From: Rhizobium altiplani
GTDB taxonomy: Bacteria; Pseudomonadota; Alphaproteobacteria; Rhizobiales; Rhizobiaceae
Assembly: GCF_001542405.1 (NCBI RefSeq)
Contig: NZ_LNCD01000064.1
Span: 57,202-121,201, forward strand
Length of the DNA: 64,000 bases
Reading direction: 5' to 3'
Position numbers and translations under genes: made by a program. A model generated the notes under the pieces. That model worked only from the letters and a program-made list of their open reading frames with translations, ran no database searches and was not told the DNA's origin. Below, piece after piece: positions 1-10,952 of the stretch (position 1 is its first letter; each line of letters starts with the position of its first letter).

Positions 1-1027
1 GCAACAAGGACCGGATCGACGTCTTGTCGATCGGCCGTGGATTCCAGTAGGGATTTTCGACCGAAATTGACGCGGCGCGATCAAGATCGGCCTCGCTCAA
101 CCCAAATTCCTTCAAGGACAGCGGCGCTCCGATCGCCTTTGCGAAATCCCATAGCCCGCCACCGATCGATCCGCCGAAAATCTCCGCAGCCGGGGCAAGT
201 TCCGCAGCGGCTGCAGTGGCGTTGAAGGCGACAGTATGAGGCAGCATGACCGCGTGGGTTTCTGCATGCGGCGTATCGAACGAGCCGCCGAGCGTGTGGC
301 AGATCTTGTGGTGCAGCGCCATGCCGACCGTGCCAAGCACCGTGCCGCAGAGCCAGGCGCCATAGAGCGCGTCACTGCGGGCTTTTACATCGCGAGGTGC
401 GTTGACGATCTCCGGCAAGCTGCGGGCAAGGGCGCGCAGGCCCTCCAGCGCCATCAGCGTCGAAATCGGATTGCGGTCCTGCGCATAAAGTCCTTCCATT
501 GCATGGGCCATGGCATTGAGCCCGCTGGTGATGCTCATGGCGACCGGAAGGCCGAGGGTCAGTGCCGGATCGTAAATGACGACCTCCGGCAGGATTTTCG
601 CATCGCGTATCGTCGTCTTGCGGCCGGCTTCCGTCTGGCCGAGGATCGGCGTGACCTCCGAACCGGCGTAGGTGGTCGGTACGACGATCTGCAAAAGGTC
701 GGTTCGATAGGCGATCGCCTTGCCGAGCCCGGTGGTCGATCCGCCACCGAGAGAGACGACGCAATCCGCCAGTGTCTCAGCCGCCACCTTCACCGCTGCT
801 TCCGTCACATCGACCGGAGTGTGCATGGTGGCACCCGAAAACACGCCGCAGGCAAGCTTGCCGATTTCACGGGCCAGAGCCTCGGCATCCGCCCTCTGTT
901 GCGGGGTCGAGAGAACGAGTGCCCGCCTGCAGCCGGCTTTCTCGATCCACTGGCCCACCTGACTTCTCGCGCCTTCAGCAAAGATGATGCGGGCCGGGCT
1001 GCCGGCATAGGAAAAGGGTTGGGTCAT
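1..1027 (-). CDS. maleylacetate reductase (3' end beyond window)
   Basis: Iron-containing alcohol dehydrogenase-like enzyme that reduces maleylacetate to 3-oxoadipate with NAD(P)H, the last step of hydroxyquinol/resorcinol breakdown in the cytoplasm. The reading frame is open from the ATG at 1025-1027 to the left edge (342 codons), so about ten C-terminal residues are missing compared with the usual ~350. Visible features are the nucleotide-binding motif SLGGGSTTGLGKA, a PTTYAGSE segment, and the metal-region histidines in HHKICHTLGGSF and PHAETHAVMLPH. Its start overlaps the stop of the dioxygenase gene as ATGA, indicating translational coupling. The substrate assignment rests on this neighbour and on the MAR-like sequence. 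Confidence 0.9.
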   Translation of the reverse strand, partial: MTQPFSYAGSPARIIFAEGARSQVGQWIEKAGCRRALVLSTPQQRADAEALAREIGKLACGVFSGATMHTPVDVTEAAVKVAAETLADCVVSLGGGSTTGLGKAIAYRTDLLQIVVPTTYAGSEVTPILGQTEAGRKTTIRDAKILPEVVIYDPALTLGLPVAMSITSGLNAMAHAMEGLYAQDRNPISTLMALEGLRALARSLPEIVNAPRDVKARSDALYGAWLCGTVLGTVGMALHHKICHTLGGSFDTPHAETHAVMLPHTVAFNATAAAAELAPAAEIFGGSIGGGLWDFAKAIGAPLSLKEFGLSEADLDRAASISVENPYWNPRPIDKTSIRSLL

Positions 1028-1899
1028 GACGCCCTCCCCGGCTTGGCGCGAACCATGACAAAGGTGAGGTCTGCGGCCTTGCCGTGCCTGCCATCGACGT
1101 CGGCGGGCTCGAAACGGGAAACAAGTTCCGGCCGCACGCCGAACAGCGCATCCTCGGAAAGATGCGGGTCGCTGGCATCATAAATCTGGGTGGTGATCGT
1201 CTCGAATCCCTTGGCGCGGATGACAAAATGCAGGTGCGCCGGGCGGCGCAGCGGATAGCCGGTATCGGCAAAAAGTCTCCCGACCGGTCCATCATCCGGT
1301 ACACCGTAACCCGAGGGCACGACAGAACGGTAGTCAAAGTGGCCCTGCGCATCCGTGCGGAACAGGCCGCGCAGATTGTGTTCGGGCTGCAGGTCGGGCT
1401 GCTGGTTCTCGTAAAATCCCTCGGAATTGGCCTGCCAGGTCACGACCTCGGCGCCCCCGATCGGCAGCCCATCGAGATCATTCACCTGTACCTCGACGGC
1501 GAGCGGCTCCCCGATGCCATCGAGCGAGATGGAGGATCCGCAGGCGCGCTCCGGTGTGTCGTTGCGAAAGAATGGGCCGCGAATGGTGTTCGGCGTTGCG
1601 CCTTTCGGCCGGCGGGTGTTGATCTCTTCCACCAGCGCGGAGGCTCCGATGAGGTCGGAGAGCAGCACCCATTCCTGGCGGCGATCATCAGACGCGTGGC
1701 CGACCTCCGTCAGGAAGGCGATGACCTTGCGCCACTCGTCCTGGGTCGGGCGGAACTGTTTGATGAGATCGTGCACATGGGTTACGGCGGCAGCGATGAG
1801 CCGCGGCAGATTGCTGTCTGGACCGGTGGAAAAACGCTCGGCGAAGGCTTCCGACGATGTCGCTTCGCTGAATGTGAGCGCTTTGGCACCCAACGACAT
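1024..1899 (-). CDS. hydroxyquinol 1,2-dioxygenase (intradiol)
   Basis: Non-haem Fe(III) intradiol ring-cleavage dioxygenase, 291 aa, converting hydroxyquinol (1,2,4-trihydroxybenzene) to maleylacetate. The N-terminal ~100 residues form the helical dimerisation domain (FRPTQDEWRKVIAFLTEVG); the catalytic beta-domain follows. Likely iron ligands are the Tyr in GFYENQ, the Tyr in VPSGYGVPDDGPVG and the two His of RPAHLHF. The start at 1897-1899 was preferred over an ATG 15 nt upstream because a GGGGAGGTGG ribosome-binding site sits just before it. It is the first gene of the operon with maleylacetate reductase. Catechol or chlorocatechol dioxygenase is the alternative, but the MAR partner favours hydroxyquinol. 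Confidence 0.9.
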   Translation of the reverse strand: MSLGAKALTFSEATSSEAFAERFSTGPDSNLPRLIAAAVTHVHDLIKQFRPTQDEWRKVIAFLTEVGHASDDRRQEWVLLSDLIGASALVEEINTRRPKGATPNTIRGPFFRNDTPERACGSSISLDGIGEPLAVEVQVNDLDGLPIGGAEVVTWQANSEGFYENQQPDLQPEHNLRGLFRTDAQGHFDYRSVVPSGYGVPDDGPVGRLFADTGYPLRRPAHLHFVIRAKGFETITTQIYDASDPHLSEDALFGVRPELVSRFEPADVDGRHGKAADLTFVMVRAKPGRAS

Positions 1900-1983
1900 G
1901 CTCCACCTCCCCATCCCGCCGTCCTGATAAATCCACCATAACAGCAGGAAGCGGATGGATTGATGATTTTGCTTCAGCTCAAT

Positions 1984-1998
1984 ATAACAGATCGTTAT
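1984..1998. promoter_or_regulatory. LysR-type operator palindrome overlapping the lysR start
   Basis: A perfect inverted repeat ATAAC-AGATC-GTTAT, which fits the T-N11-A rule for LysR-type boxes, lies in the 97-bp divergent gap and ends on the first two bases of the regulator's ATG. A regulator bound here could repress its own gene and control the dioxygenase operon. The same ATAAC-N5-GTTAT form recurs at 36120-36134 next to another LysR gene. Confidence 0.55.
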
Positions 1999-2947
1999 GA
2001 AGATCGATGAACGTCACCTGATCCAGCTTGCTGCCGTCGTCAAGACTGGCGGCGTGACGGAGGGCGCGGCGCTGCTCGGGCTCGCCCAGCCAGCCGTGTC
2101 GCGCACACTTTCCATGCTGGAAAAGCGCGTCGGCGAACCGCTGTTCATCAAAGGCCGGCGACCGCTGCAGCCGACGCCCTTCGGCCTGGCACTGGCCGAG
2201 CATGGCTTCGTCATGCTGGCCGCCTCCCGCAAGGCTTCCGATCTCCTTGAAAGTTTCCGCGTTGGCAAGAGCGGCGTCGTGCGCGTCGGCGGCACGCCGT
2301 TCTTCATGGATGCCCTGATCGCCGGGCTCTGCGCAGAATTCCAGGCACACCATCCCGATGTGCGCATAGATCAGAGCTACGGCTATTTCCCGGATCTGCG
2401 CGCCGCATTGAAAGCCGACCAGATCGACCTTGCCATCTGCCCGATCGACATTCTCGACGAGGGCTCCGGGCTGGAATTCCAGCAAATCCTGCCCGGCCGC
2501 AACGTCATTGCCTGCCGCATGACGCATCCGCTGCTCTTGAAACGCCGGCCGCAGCCGAGCCATCTGCTTGATTATCCCTGGGTCGCCCCGCCGCCCGGAA
2601 GCCCGCTGATGACGGACCTTCGCGCGCTGCTGCTCTCCTTCGGCGCGACAGAGATCAAGATCCGCTATTCAGGCGGGTCGCTTATGGCAGTGATCAACTA
2701 TCTGAAATCGGCAGATGCGCTGACAGTGATGCCGCACAGCGTCGTTTTCGCGCAACGCAAGGAAAAGACGATCACAGCCCTGCCGGTGAACATTCCCCAC
2801 CCGGAGCGGGCGCTGGCGATCCTGAAGAGGACGGACGCCCCAAGGACGCCCGCCGTCGAACAATTCGCCTCCTTCATCCGAACCGGTTTTCAGGATCTCC
2901 GCCACCTCATCAAGCGCCATGAAGAGGCTGTCATCTGGGGGCTTTGA
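1997..2947 (+). CDS. LysR-family transcriptional regulator of the hydroxyquinol genes
   Basis: LTTR of 316 aa. The N-terminal winged helix-turn-helix covers residues 1-65 (GVTEGAALLGLAQPAVSRTLSMLE); the remainder is a periplasmic-binding-protein-like effector domain from about residue 90. It is transcribed divergently from the dioxygenase/reductase operon, the standard arrangement for an LTTR controlling a catabolic operon. An aromatic or ring-cleavage intermediate is the likely inducer, by inference only. No strong Shine-Dalgarno sequence is seen before the ATG, and the upstream bases are occupied by the palindrome, so expression may be low and autorepressed. Confidence 0.88.
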   Translation: MKIDERHLIQLAAVVKTGGVTEGAALLGLAQPAVSRTLSMLEKRVGEPLFIKGRRPLQPTPFGLALAEHGFVMLAASRKASDLLESFRVGKSGVVRVGGTPFFMDALIAGLCAEFQAHHPDVRIDQSYGYFPDLRAALKADQIDLAICPIDILDEGSGLEFQQILPGRNVIACRMTHPLLLKRRPQPSHLLDYPWVAPPPGSPLMTDLRALLLSFGATEIKIRYSGGSLMAVINYLKSADALTVMPHSVVFAQRKEKTITALPVNIPHPERALAILKRTDAPRTPAVEQFASFIRTGFQDLRHLIKRHEEAVIWGL

Positions 2948-3082
2948 ACAGCTTTGCATTACCCAGCGAGACTTGTACTTTGGGGTCGCGCGTTTCAAGG
3001 CAAACCAAGCAAAGCGGCGGCGTTGCGGGGGCGCATGCCCGGCAAGGCCGATCTTGCTCTCGTGAAGACCTGACCGACCTCG

Positions 3083-3139
3083 GGCGGCAAACTCAACGAC
3101 CGGCAACGCAACTTTCTCGGCTACCACACGCCAGCCGAG
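3083..3139 (+). pseudogene. IS30-family transposase C-terminal relic
   Basis: One frame reads GGKLNDRQRNFLGYHTPAE, closely resembling the conserved C-terminus of IS30-family transposases (LN-RPR--LGYRTPAE). The upstream frame has stops and no terminal repeat was found. It lies in the gap between the lysR gene and the Nudix gene. Called from pattern memory only. Confidence 0.45.
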
Positions 3140-3184
3140 GGAACGATCGGTCAAGCCGACAGGTCAGCCGCCGAACCAAGGCAC

Positions 3185-3811
3185 CTAAACTTTGGTGTGG
3201 CAGTCAGTGACAGAAAGGACGCTCGAAATCAGACCGCGCAAGTCCGGATGGGCAACCTCATTCGCAGCAATCGATGCGGGTAGCCAACGTAGGATGCGTT
3301 GACCCTTCTCGGGAAAATCGTCGAAGGTCGTCGTAACGCGAATGCGATATAGGCAAACACGAAAGATCGAAGGGGTTCCGGATTTTTGGTAACTGAAGGA
3401 TCCAACCGGATCCCTCGTCACGATGCCACGAACGCCTGCCTCCTCAAAAGCCTCGCGCACGGCACCCTCGGATGCACTCTCCCCAGATTCCATGTGCCCT
3501 TTGGGAATACCCCAGTCTCCGGTACGACGGCTGGAAATAAGCAAGACCTCAGGCTCGCCACCAGGCTCAACCTGGCGAAAGCACAGTGCGCCTGCCTGTT
3601 CGACCGTATCTTCAGGGGAGTTGCCAAGCGCCGGTCGGAGTGGAGTTGTCGTCAATATGGTTGCGTCCTGACAAAAAGAGCGCCGGTGACCTCGGTCAGG
3701 GCGAATCAGCTCGTGCCTTTTATGACAGTTCCATGACGAACTGTCTGCCAGCCACGATCTCAAAAACCATTGAGGCGCGTCTGAAGACATAGTTTTTCTA
3801 CTGACAATCAC
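3185..3811 (-). CDS. Nudix hydrolase
   Basis: Hydrolase of nucleoside-diphosphate-linked compounds, up to 208 aa. The complete Nudix box GX5EX7REUXEEXGU is visible as GHMESGESASEGAVREAFEE followed by AGV. Ahead of it stands RRTGDWGIPKG, typical of the diphosphoinositol-polyphosphate/diadenosine-polyphosphate hydrolase (DIPP/MTH3-like) subgroup common in Rhizobiales. The first ~60 residues look unlike the family, so the true start may be internal; a TTG preceded by an AGGAC-like site about 57 codons in is one candidate. The substrate cannot be read from sequence. It stands alone between a transposase relic and a divergent FMN-binding gene. Confidence 0.85.
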   Translation of the reverse strand: MIVSRKTMSSDAPQWFLRSWLADSSSWNCHKRHELIRPDRGHRRSFCQDATILTTTPLRPALGNSPEDTVEQAGALCFRQVEPGGEPEVLLISSRRTGDWGIPKGHMESGESASEGAVREAFEEAGVRGIVTRDPVGSFSYQKSGTPSIFRVCLYRIRVTTTFDDFPEKGQRILRWLPASIAANEVAHPDLRGLISSVLSVTDCHTKV

Positions 3812-3901
3812 GCGAAGAACTGTTTTCTCCTGGGATCACAAGCGCGCTATTAAAGGATAGAGCGAGCATGAGCCCCCAAGGATCTGGCAGGAGCCAATAA
3901 T

Positions 3902-4489
3902 TTGGATATCGAAGAAGCAAGCCTGTGCGAGGTGGAAGCATCGGCGTGGAGCGAACTTGAGAAGGGTGCCCTCAGTCCAGAGTCAAGTTTCAGGCAGGTG
4001 ACCCTATGTTCGGTCGACGCATCGTTGCGGCCGCAAGCACGCATGATTGTGCTGCGAAAGGCAGATAGACGTGGCCGCCTCTTGGAGTTCCATACCGATA
4101 TTCGAAGCCGAAAGTGGAGCGAGATAGAATCAAATGCCTGTGTCACGGTTCTTGGATTCTGCAGCCGAACCAGGTTGCAGCTTCGTCTAAAGGGGACGGC
4201 GACGCTTCATGGACCTTTCAGTGAGCAGGCAGAGGAGGCTTGGACAAAGCTATCGGAGTGGACCCGTAGAACCTATACAGGTGGACCGCCCGGAGACCCA
4301 TTGGGCAGTGACACACAAGTGCACATGGCTACATCAGGCGACACCACCGGGAAAGCGGTTTTCGGAATACTGACCTTCCAGGTCGAAACATTGGATTGGT
4401 TCATGTTGGAACGGGACAATAACCGAAGGGCCGAGTTTATCTACAATGACATCGGCGTACTGGTGTCCTGTCGCTCGATCAATCCTTGA
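3902..4489 (+). CDS. pyridoxamine 5'-phosphate oxidase-like FMN-binding protein
   Basis: Predicted split-barrel flavin protein of 195 aa. The N-terminal half has the PNPOx-type order: FRQVTLCSVDASLRPQARMIVLRK, then LEFHTDIRSRKWSEI and the barrel strand TRLQLRLKGTATLH; the C-terminal part ends WFMLERDNNRRAEFIYN. This resembles the Alr4036/PNPOx-related family of general flavin-binding proteins rather than true PdxH, as the PdxH C-terminal substrate loop is absent. It starts at TTG with AGGAG eight bases upstream. No functional partner lies next to it; the substrate is unknown. Confidence 0.75.
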   Translation: MDIEEASLCEVEASAWSELEKGALSPESSFRQVTLCSVDASLRPQARMIVLRKADRRGRLLEFHTDIRSRKWSEIESNACVTVLGFCSRTRLQLRLKGTATLHGPFSEQAEEAWTKLSEWTRRTYTGGPPGDPLGSDTQVHMATSGDTTGKAVFGILTFQVETLDWFMLERDNNRRAEFIYNDIGVLVSCRSINP

Positions 4490-4622
4490 GTAGCCGGTCG
4501 CTAATTTGCTTGAGGAAACGGAAGTATGGGACTGTAATCATACCGACTTATCAGAGATCACAAGCGGTCATGACAGGGTGATCGCATTCAAATACCGCTT
4601 GGCCAGACTATCGCGGCGAAAC

Positions 4623-4970
4623 TCACTTGATCGCATCGCCGCGCCAGATACGTGCCAGCAGGAGCGAAAGGACAGCATGCAGGACCACAGCTGGCCAAAG
4701 CAGAATACCGGTCATTCCGTGAGCTAGACCGAGATAGGCGAGATAGAAGGTCACAAGGATACTGTAAGAGAGCATGCCCTCAAGGGGTTTGCTCCGCCAA
4801 CAGGCGATACCCAGTCCGATCAGCGCAATGCCGGCGACACGCGCGGCGGCCGCCGCCACGCCCACCAAGGCCTCCCCAAGCAGAAGCTCACCGACGAGCG
4901 CGGGGATGGCGACCAACGCCAGGCCAGTCACAATTTCACCGATGGCCGCGACAGCCAGCGCCCTGTTCAT
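4623..4970 (-). CDS. small four-helix membrane protein
   Basis: Integral membrane protein of 115 aa with about four hydrophobic helices (near residues 5-27, 32-54, 60-80 and 87-105) and a short basic C-terminus. The ATG at 4968-4970 is preceded by a strong GAGGAGG site nine bases upstream, better than an upstream in-frame GTG at 5003. It resembles uncharacterised four-helix proteins of proteobacteria; no catalytic residue stands out. It lies in the same orientation just downstream of the arylsulfatase/secreted-protein pair and may be co-transcribed with it, although the roles are not obviously linked. Confidence 0.65.
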   Translation of the reverse strand: MNRALAVAAIGEIVTGLALVAIPALVGELLLGEALVGVAAAAARVAGIALIGLGIACWRSKPLEGMLSYSILVTFYLAYLGLAHGMTGILLWPAVVLHAVLSLLLARIWRGDAIK

Positions 4971-5018
4971 CACGCCGATCCTCCTCTCGGACACCTTGGT
5001 CACGAGGACGTGGCAACA

Positions 5019-5698
5019 CTAGCACGGTGGCAGCGGATAATATCCGCAGGCTGGCGGCGGGTAGTAGGGCCGGTAATAGGGACGGTCGTAGGCGGCCGCG
5101 GCCGCACCAGCGGCAGCCGCTCCGTACCATGCTCCCCGATAAGCGGTTCGTCGTGCCACACCCGCAAAGGATCGCGGGGTCCTCGGCATGCCAATAATGT
5201 CGATGAAAATCGATGCCGGGCCATCTGCCCTGGCGAGACTGCCCTCCAGTATATCCACCTTGAACGTCAGGTTCGCGCCCTCGAGCTTTGGCTCCTTCAA
5301 AACGACGACGGCGTCCTCAACGCTCGACGCGTCCTTGTTCAGCACCGAGACGGTGGCGTTTGGTGGATCCTTCTCGAAGCTTCCGCCCTGAGCCCACTCT
5401 TCCAGCAAGTGCGTGGTCAGCGCATGTCCGGCGGAACGCACCGGCCGGTCGGCGAACAGGATCGAGTTGTTGGAAATGCTCGTCAGCGTCAGCGTGTCGC
5501 CCTTTAAGGTCGCACCATCGGAGTTCATTACGATAAGCGACGGAACCAGTTCCGTCTTCTGCGTGCTCGAGGTGCCGATGGACTTCGTCGCTGGCGCGGT
5601 GATGGCATCCTCGGCGATCGACGTCGACGCCGTCAGAATGCCGAGGTTCGCGGCTACGGCAAGGGTGATGCCAAGCGTGATGATGGTGCGCTTGAGGC

Positions 5699-5702
<4 letters not shown>
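5019..5702 (-). CDS. secreted protein with Pro/Tyr-rich tail, coupled to arylsulfatase
   Basis: Exported protein of 227 aa of unrecognised family. Residues 1-30 are a Sec signal peptide (KRTIITLGITLAVAANLGIL core). The middle region is rich in beta-forming segments (TLTLTSISNNSILFADRP, then a VSVLNKDASSVEDAVVVLK stretch), and the last ~45 residues are Ala-, Tyr- and Pro-rich, ending YYPLPPC with two Cys. The start overlaps the arylsulfatase stop by ATGA, so the two proteins are probably made in fixed ratio and act together in the periplasm or at the surface. A chaperone, immunity-like or anchoring role is speculation. Confidence 0.75.
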
Positions 5703-8137
<2,435 letters not shown>

Positions 8138-8567
8138 GACGCCCCCCTGCCCGCAAACATAGCAAGGCACGATTATAAATTAGAGGTTGCTAAATTGCAT
8201 CAATTAATTCGTGCGCCAAAGGCCGCGAACCCATTGGGATCCATAGCTCGGAGGACTTGATACCGGTTATCTTGGGCTAATAGGTTGACAGAATAGGGAA
8301 CCCTTGATTTCGCTGGAACGGTCAACGAATTTTTCTTGAAACTGACAGCGAATTGTTTGGGGACGCCGCCGAAAGAAGCGCTAATCCGCCGACGAACAAG
8401 AACGACAAATGTTGACACTCTGGCCAAGGGGAGAATGGCCCAGTGCCGCGATACAAATGGCGTGAGACATGGCCGGGAGAAGGCCATGAGGACTACATCG
8501 CCTTTGACGGCACCCGCGAGTTCACGTTCCTTGAGTACCCGATCGAGGTCCATCAGCGCGGCCAACC
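8138..8567. other. gap with a possible gene fragment at 8443
   Basis: No intact gene is supported here. On the + strand from 8443 a frame begins MPRYKWRETWPGEGHEDYIA, which looks like the start of a short conserved rhizobial-type protein (WPGEG...DY...FDG), but the similarity stops after about 25 residues and the frame runs into the palindromic repeats. I read it as a truncated relic, from memory of such proteins and with low certainty. Confidence 0.3.
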
Positions 8568-8664
8568 GGCTATACTAGATTTGCGGAAACAGTATAGACC
8601 ACCAACTGGGCGATGCAGCTTGCCCAAACGAGTTGGCTATACTAGATCTGCGGAACTGGTATAG
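8568..8664. repeat. pair of direct repeats each containing a CTATAC-N16-GTATAG palindrome
   Basis: Two copies of GGCTATACTAGATYTGCGGAA (8568-8588, 8635-8655) start 67 bp apart. Each opens a palindrome, CTATAC-N16-GTATAG, at 8570-8597 and 8637-8664, with identical arms and identical spacing. Both contain TATACT, a near-consensus -10 hexamer, on the + strand, and the second ends 11 bp before the nucleotidyltransferase start codon. They are most simply read as tandem operators or a duplicated promoter of that gene; remnants of mobile-element ends are the alternative. Confidence 0.6.
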
Positions 8665-8675
8665 GGGCCGATCTC

Positions 8676-9776
8676 ATGAAGCAAATTGACCTCATGTTTC
8701 GCACGATGGTAGCGGAACTCCAACAGCGGACGTTCGATGCTCAATGGTCGGCCGAGTTTCCTCCGACGGGTCGCTTCGTCCCGGTGACAGTCGATAATCG
8801 CAAATACTGGTATTTCGATGAACCAGACGGCGCGGGCGGTCAAAAGCGGCGTTATGTCGGACCTGCTGACGATACCGAAATCTCCGCTCGGGTCGCAACT
8901 TTCAGGGCTGAAAAGGACGATTACCAGAACCGGCGAAAAATGGTCTCAGCCCTGACGCGCGAAGCCGGTATGATCGCGCCGGATCGTTTCACGGGCGCGG
9001 TCGTCGAGGCGCTGGCTGCAGCCGGTCTTTTCCGGCTTCGTGGCGTCTTGGTGGGAACGGTCGCCTTTCAATGCTATGCGGCATACCTTGGCGTGCGCCT
9101 ACCCATGGCCGCGATCCTGACAGGTGATGCCGACATTGCCCAAGATTACGCGATCTCGGGAGAAGTGGCAGATTCCATGCCGCCAGTTGTCGAACTGCTG
9201 CAAGGGATCGATCCGTCATTCCGGGCGCTCCCGCCCATATCCGGATCGCCCCGCTCTAATGCTTTCCGGAATGATAGCGGCTACCGCGTCCAGTTCCTGA
9301 CGACAAACCGGGGATCGGAGGAATACGCTGATCAACCGGCGAACATGCCCGCGCTCGGCGGAGCTGCGGCGGAACCGCCCCGATACATGGATTTCCTGAT
9401 CCGTGATCCGGTCCGAACGATCCTGCTGCATGGTGCCGGTGTCTCAGTCGTTGTGCCCGATCCGTCGCGGTTCGCGGTCCATAAGCTGATTGTCGCTGGT
9501 CGTCGCCTCGATGATGCCGGTGGGCGCGCAAAGAAGGACAAAGACTTGCGCCAGGCCGGAATGCTTTTCGAGGCACTGCAAGAAACTGCCTATGGTCGGG
9601 AACTGGCTGCCGCTTTGCGTGAGGCGTGGGGTCGAGGGCCGTCATGGAGGAGTGCGATCACGGCGGGCGTTGATGCAGTTCATAACCAATATGAACCGGC
9701 CGTCCATCGCACGTTTGGCGTTCTGCCGCTAGAGGAAGTGGAAAAGGCCCGTCTATCCAATGAGCATAACGTCTGA
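8676..9776 (+). CDS. GSU2403-family nucleotidyltransferase-fold protein
   Basis: Protein of 366 aa matching the NTP_transf_8/GSU2403 family of predicted nucleotidyltransferases. The mark is FRLRGVLVGTVAFQCYAAYLG followed by RLPMAAILTGDADIAQ (about residues 115-152), i.e. the helix-G-T/S-A-Y-R...DxD pattern of the minimal nucleotidyltransferase fold; PSRFAVHKLIVAGRR near residue 270 is also typical. The N-terminal ~90 residues are charged. Function is unknown in the family; its stand-alone setting, directly behind duplicated palindromes, resembles toxin-antitoxin or defence genes, but no partner gene is present. GC content and codon use look ordinary. Confidence 0.75.
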   Translation: MKQIDLMFRTMVAELQQRTFDAQWSAEFPPTGRFVPVTVDNRKYWYFDEPDGAGGQKRRYVGPADDTEISARVATFRAEKDDYQNRRKMVSALTREAGMIAPDRFTGAVVEALAAAGLFRLRGVLVGTVAFQCYAAYLGVRLPMAAILTGDADIAQDYAISGEVADSMPPVVELLQGIDPSFRALPPISGSPRSNAFRNDSGYRVQFLTTNRGSEEYADQPANMPALGGAAAEPPRYMDFLIRDPVRTILLHGAGVSVVVPDPSRFAVHKLIVAGRRLDDAGGRAKKDKDLRQAGMLFEALQETAYGRELAAALREAWGRGPSWRSAITAGVDAVHNQYEPAVHRTFGVLPLEEVEKARLSNEHNV

Positions 9777-10241
9777 CGAGTTGCTCATCGCGCATTGATT
9801 TGCAACGGAAAATTCAACTTGAAGTTGATCCGCTTTATACTCTTATTAGCAATCAGAAATACCCTCACCTGCATCGCGAGTTGCGAAGAAACGATGTTTT
9901 GATTTCGGCACCGCCGAGATGGTCGAAGCACCCATCGATGCCTTGTACTCAAATCGTGCGATGCGAGCCCATCAAACTCAAGCGGCGAGGCAAACCCCGC
10001 GACAGCCAGGGGCCAACCGCTTCGACGCGGCTATGGGCAGTCCGGCACTGGACGCGACACGCAAGAATGCTGCCCATCCCTACCAGCAAACCGAAAAACA
10101 CTGCTGGTGAGCTAACGTGCCCCAACTATGGTCGTGAGTGGCATATTCGAGCAGGATGAGCCATCAAACCGATCGAAGAGAAAGGGCTCCGATCGCGGAC
10201 TCGGGATTGCGACCATTTCCATCACGCCCTACCTACTGGCG
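9777..10241. other. gap without recognisable gene
   Basis: This 465-bp stretch has only short overlapping frames without ribosome-binding sites or familiar sequence. I see no hairpin terminator or repeat of note in it. Confidence 0.5.
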
Positions 10242-10787
10242 ATGATCGTATTTCTCGACTTCGAAGCCTCCTCCCTCAGCAAGCACAGCTACCCCGTCGA
10301 GATCGCCTGGGTCTTCGAGGATGGGCGCTCGCGGTCATTCCTGATCAAACCGAAGTCCGGATGGACGGACTGGTCCGCAGATGCGGAGAAGATCCATGGT
10401 ATTTCGCGCGACCGCCTGCAGGAAGAAGGAAGCGACATCGAACTCGTCGTGCGGGAATTGATGGCAGAGCTTTCGGGGCACGAGCTTTATGCGAGTTCGC
10501 CCTCCTGGGACGGGAAGTGGCTCAGCGCACTGCTTAGGGGTGGAGGAAAGCCACGCCATGCATTGCGGCTTCGCAAATCAGACGATCTCTTCATCGAAGC
10601 GGCGTCTGCCATCCTTGGTGCCGATAGCGCAAATGTCGATATTCCGGGTTTCGTCGCCGATGTCATCGCCCAGTCGGAACCTGTCAATCCGGCTCATCGC
10701 GCACTTCCCGACGCACGCCTCGAGCTGAAACGGCTCGGGCTTGTCCAGGGTGCCGCCAGGAAAATTGCAGCCTCCTGCCACGATTGA
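10242..10787 (+). CDS. DEDDh-type 3'-5' exonuclease-like protein
   Basis: Predicted DnaQ-like nuclease of 181 aa. Motif I is FLDFEASSL (Asp-x-Glu), a motif II-like segment is YASSPSWDGKWL with Asp, and motif III is HRALPDARLELK (His...Asp), giving the DEDDh metal set; HGIS in the middle matches the usual HGI of this family. The ATG at 10242 is chosen because residue 1 then begins the first beta strand, as in relatives; a longer frame upstream adds 38 unlikely residues. It would act on DNA or RNA ends in the cytoplasm, substrate unknown. It precedes the divergently unrelated cyclase gene by 165 bp. Confidence 0.78.
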   Translation: MIVFLDFEASSLSKHSYPVEIAWVFEDGRSRSFLIKPKSGWTDWSADAEKIHGISRDRLQEEGSDIELVVRELMAELSGHELYASSPSWDGKWLSALLRGGGKPRHALRLRKSDDLFIEAASAILGADSANVDIPGFVADVIAQSEPVNPAHRALPDARLELKRLGLVQGAARKIAASCHD

Positions 10788-10952
10788 CGCGTCCGTTGCT
10801 GCAAGCTTTGCCGTTGCTCCCAAGCAGACATCGTCGGCGAACAGGTTGTAGGTCGCAGATGCACCAGAGAACCTGATCTCAGAAGAGATCGCTCCAAGCG
10901 GAAGTTCTCCTGTCTCTGTCTTCCTGCTATCGTGGAGATGGGGGATGACCCT

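Noticed and set aside
236..1183. Long + strand frame of 315 residues opposite the maleylacetate reductase
   Set aside because: It is the antisense of two well-supported genes; high GC produces such frames.
2944..3210. 88-residue frame after the lysR gene
   Set aside because: Composition is unlike protein and the recognisable IS30-like sequence is in another frame.
8200..8565. 121-residue minus-strand frame before the nucleotidyltransferase
   Set aside because: No familiar sequence; overlaps the gene fragment and repeat region.
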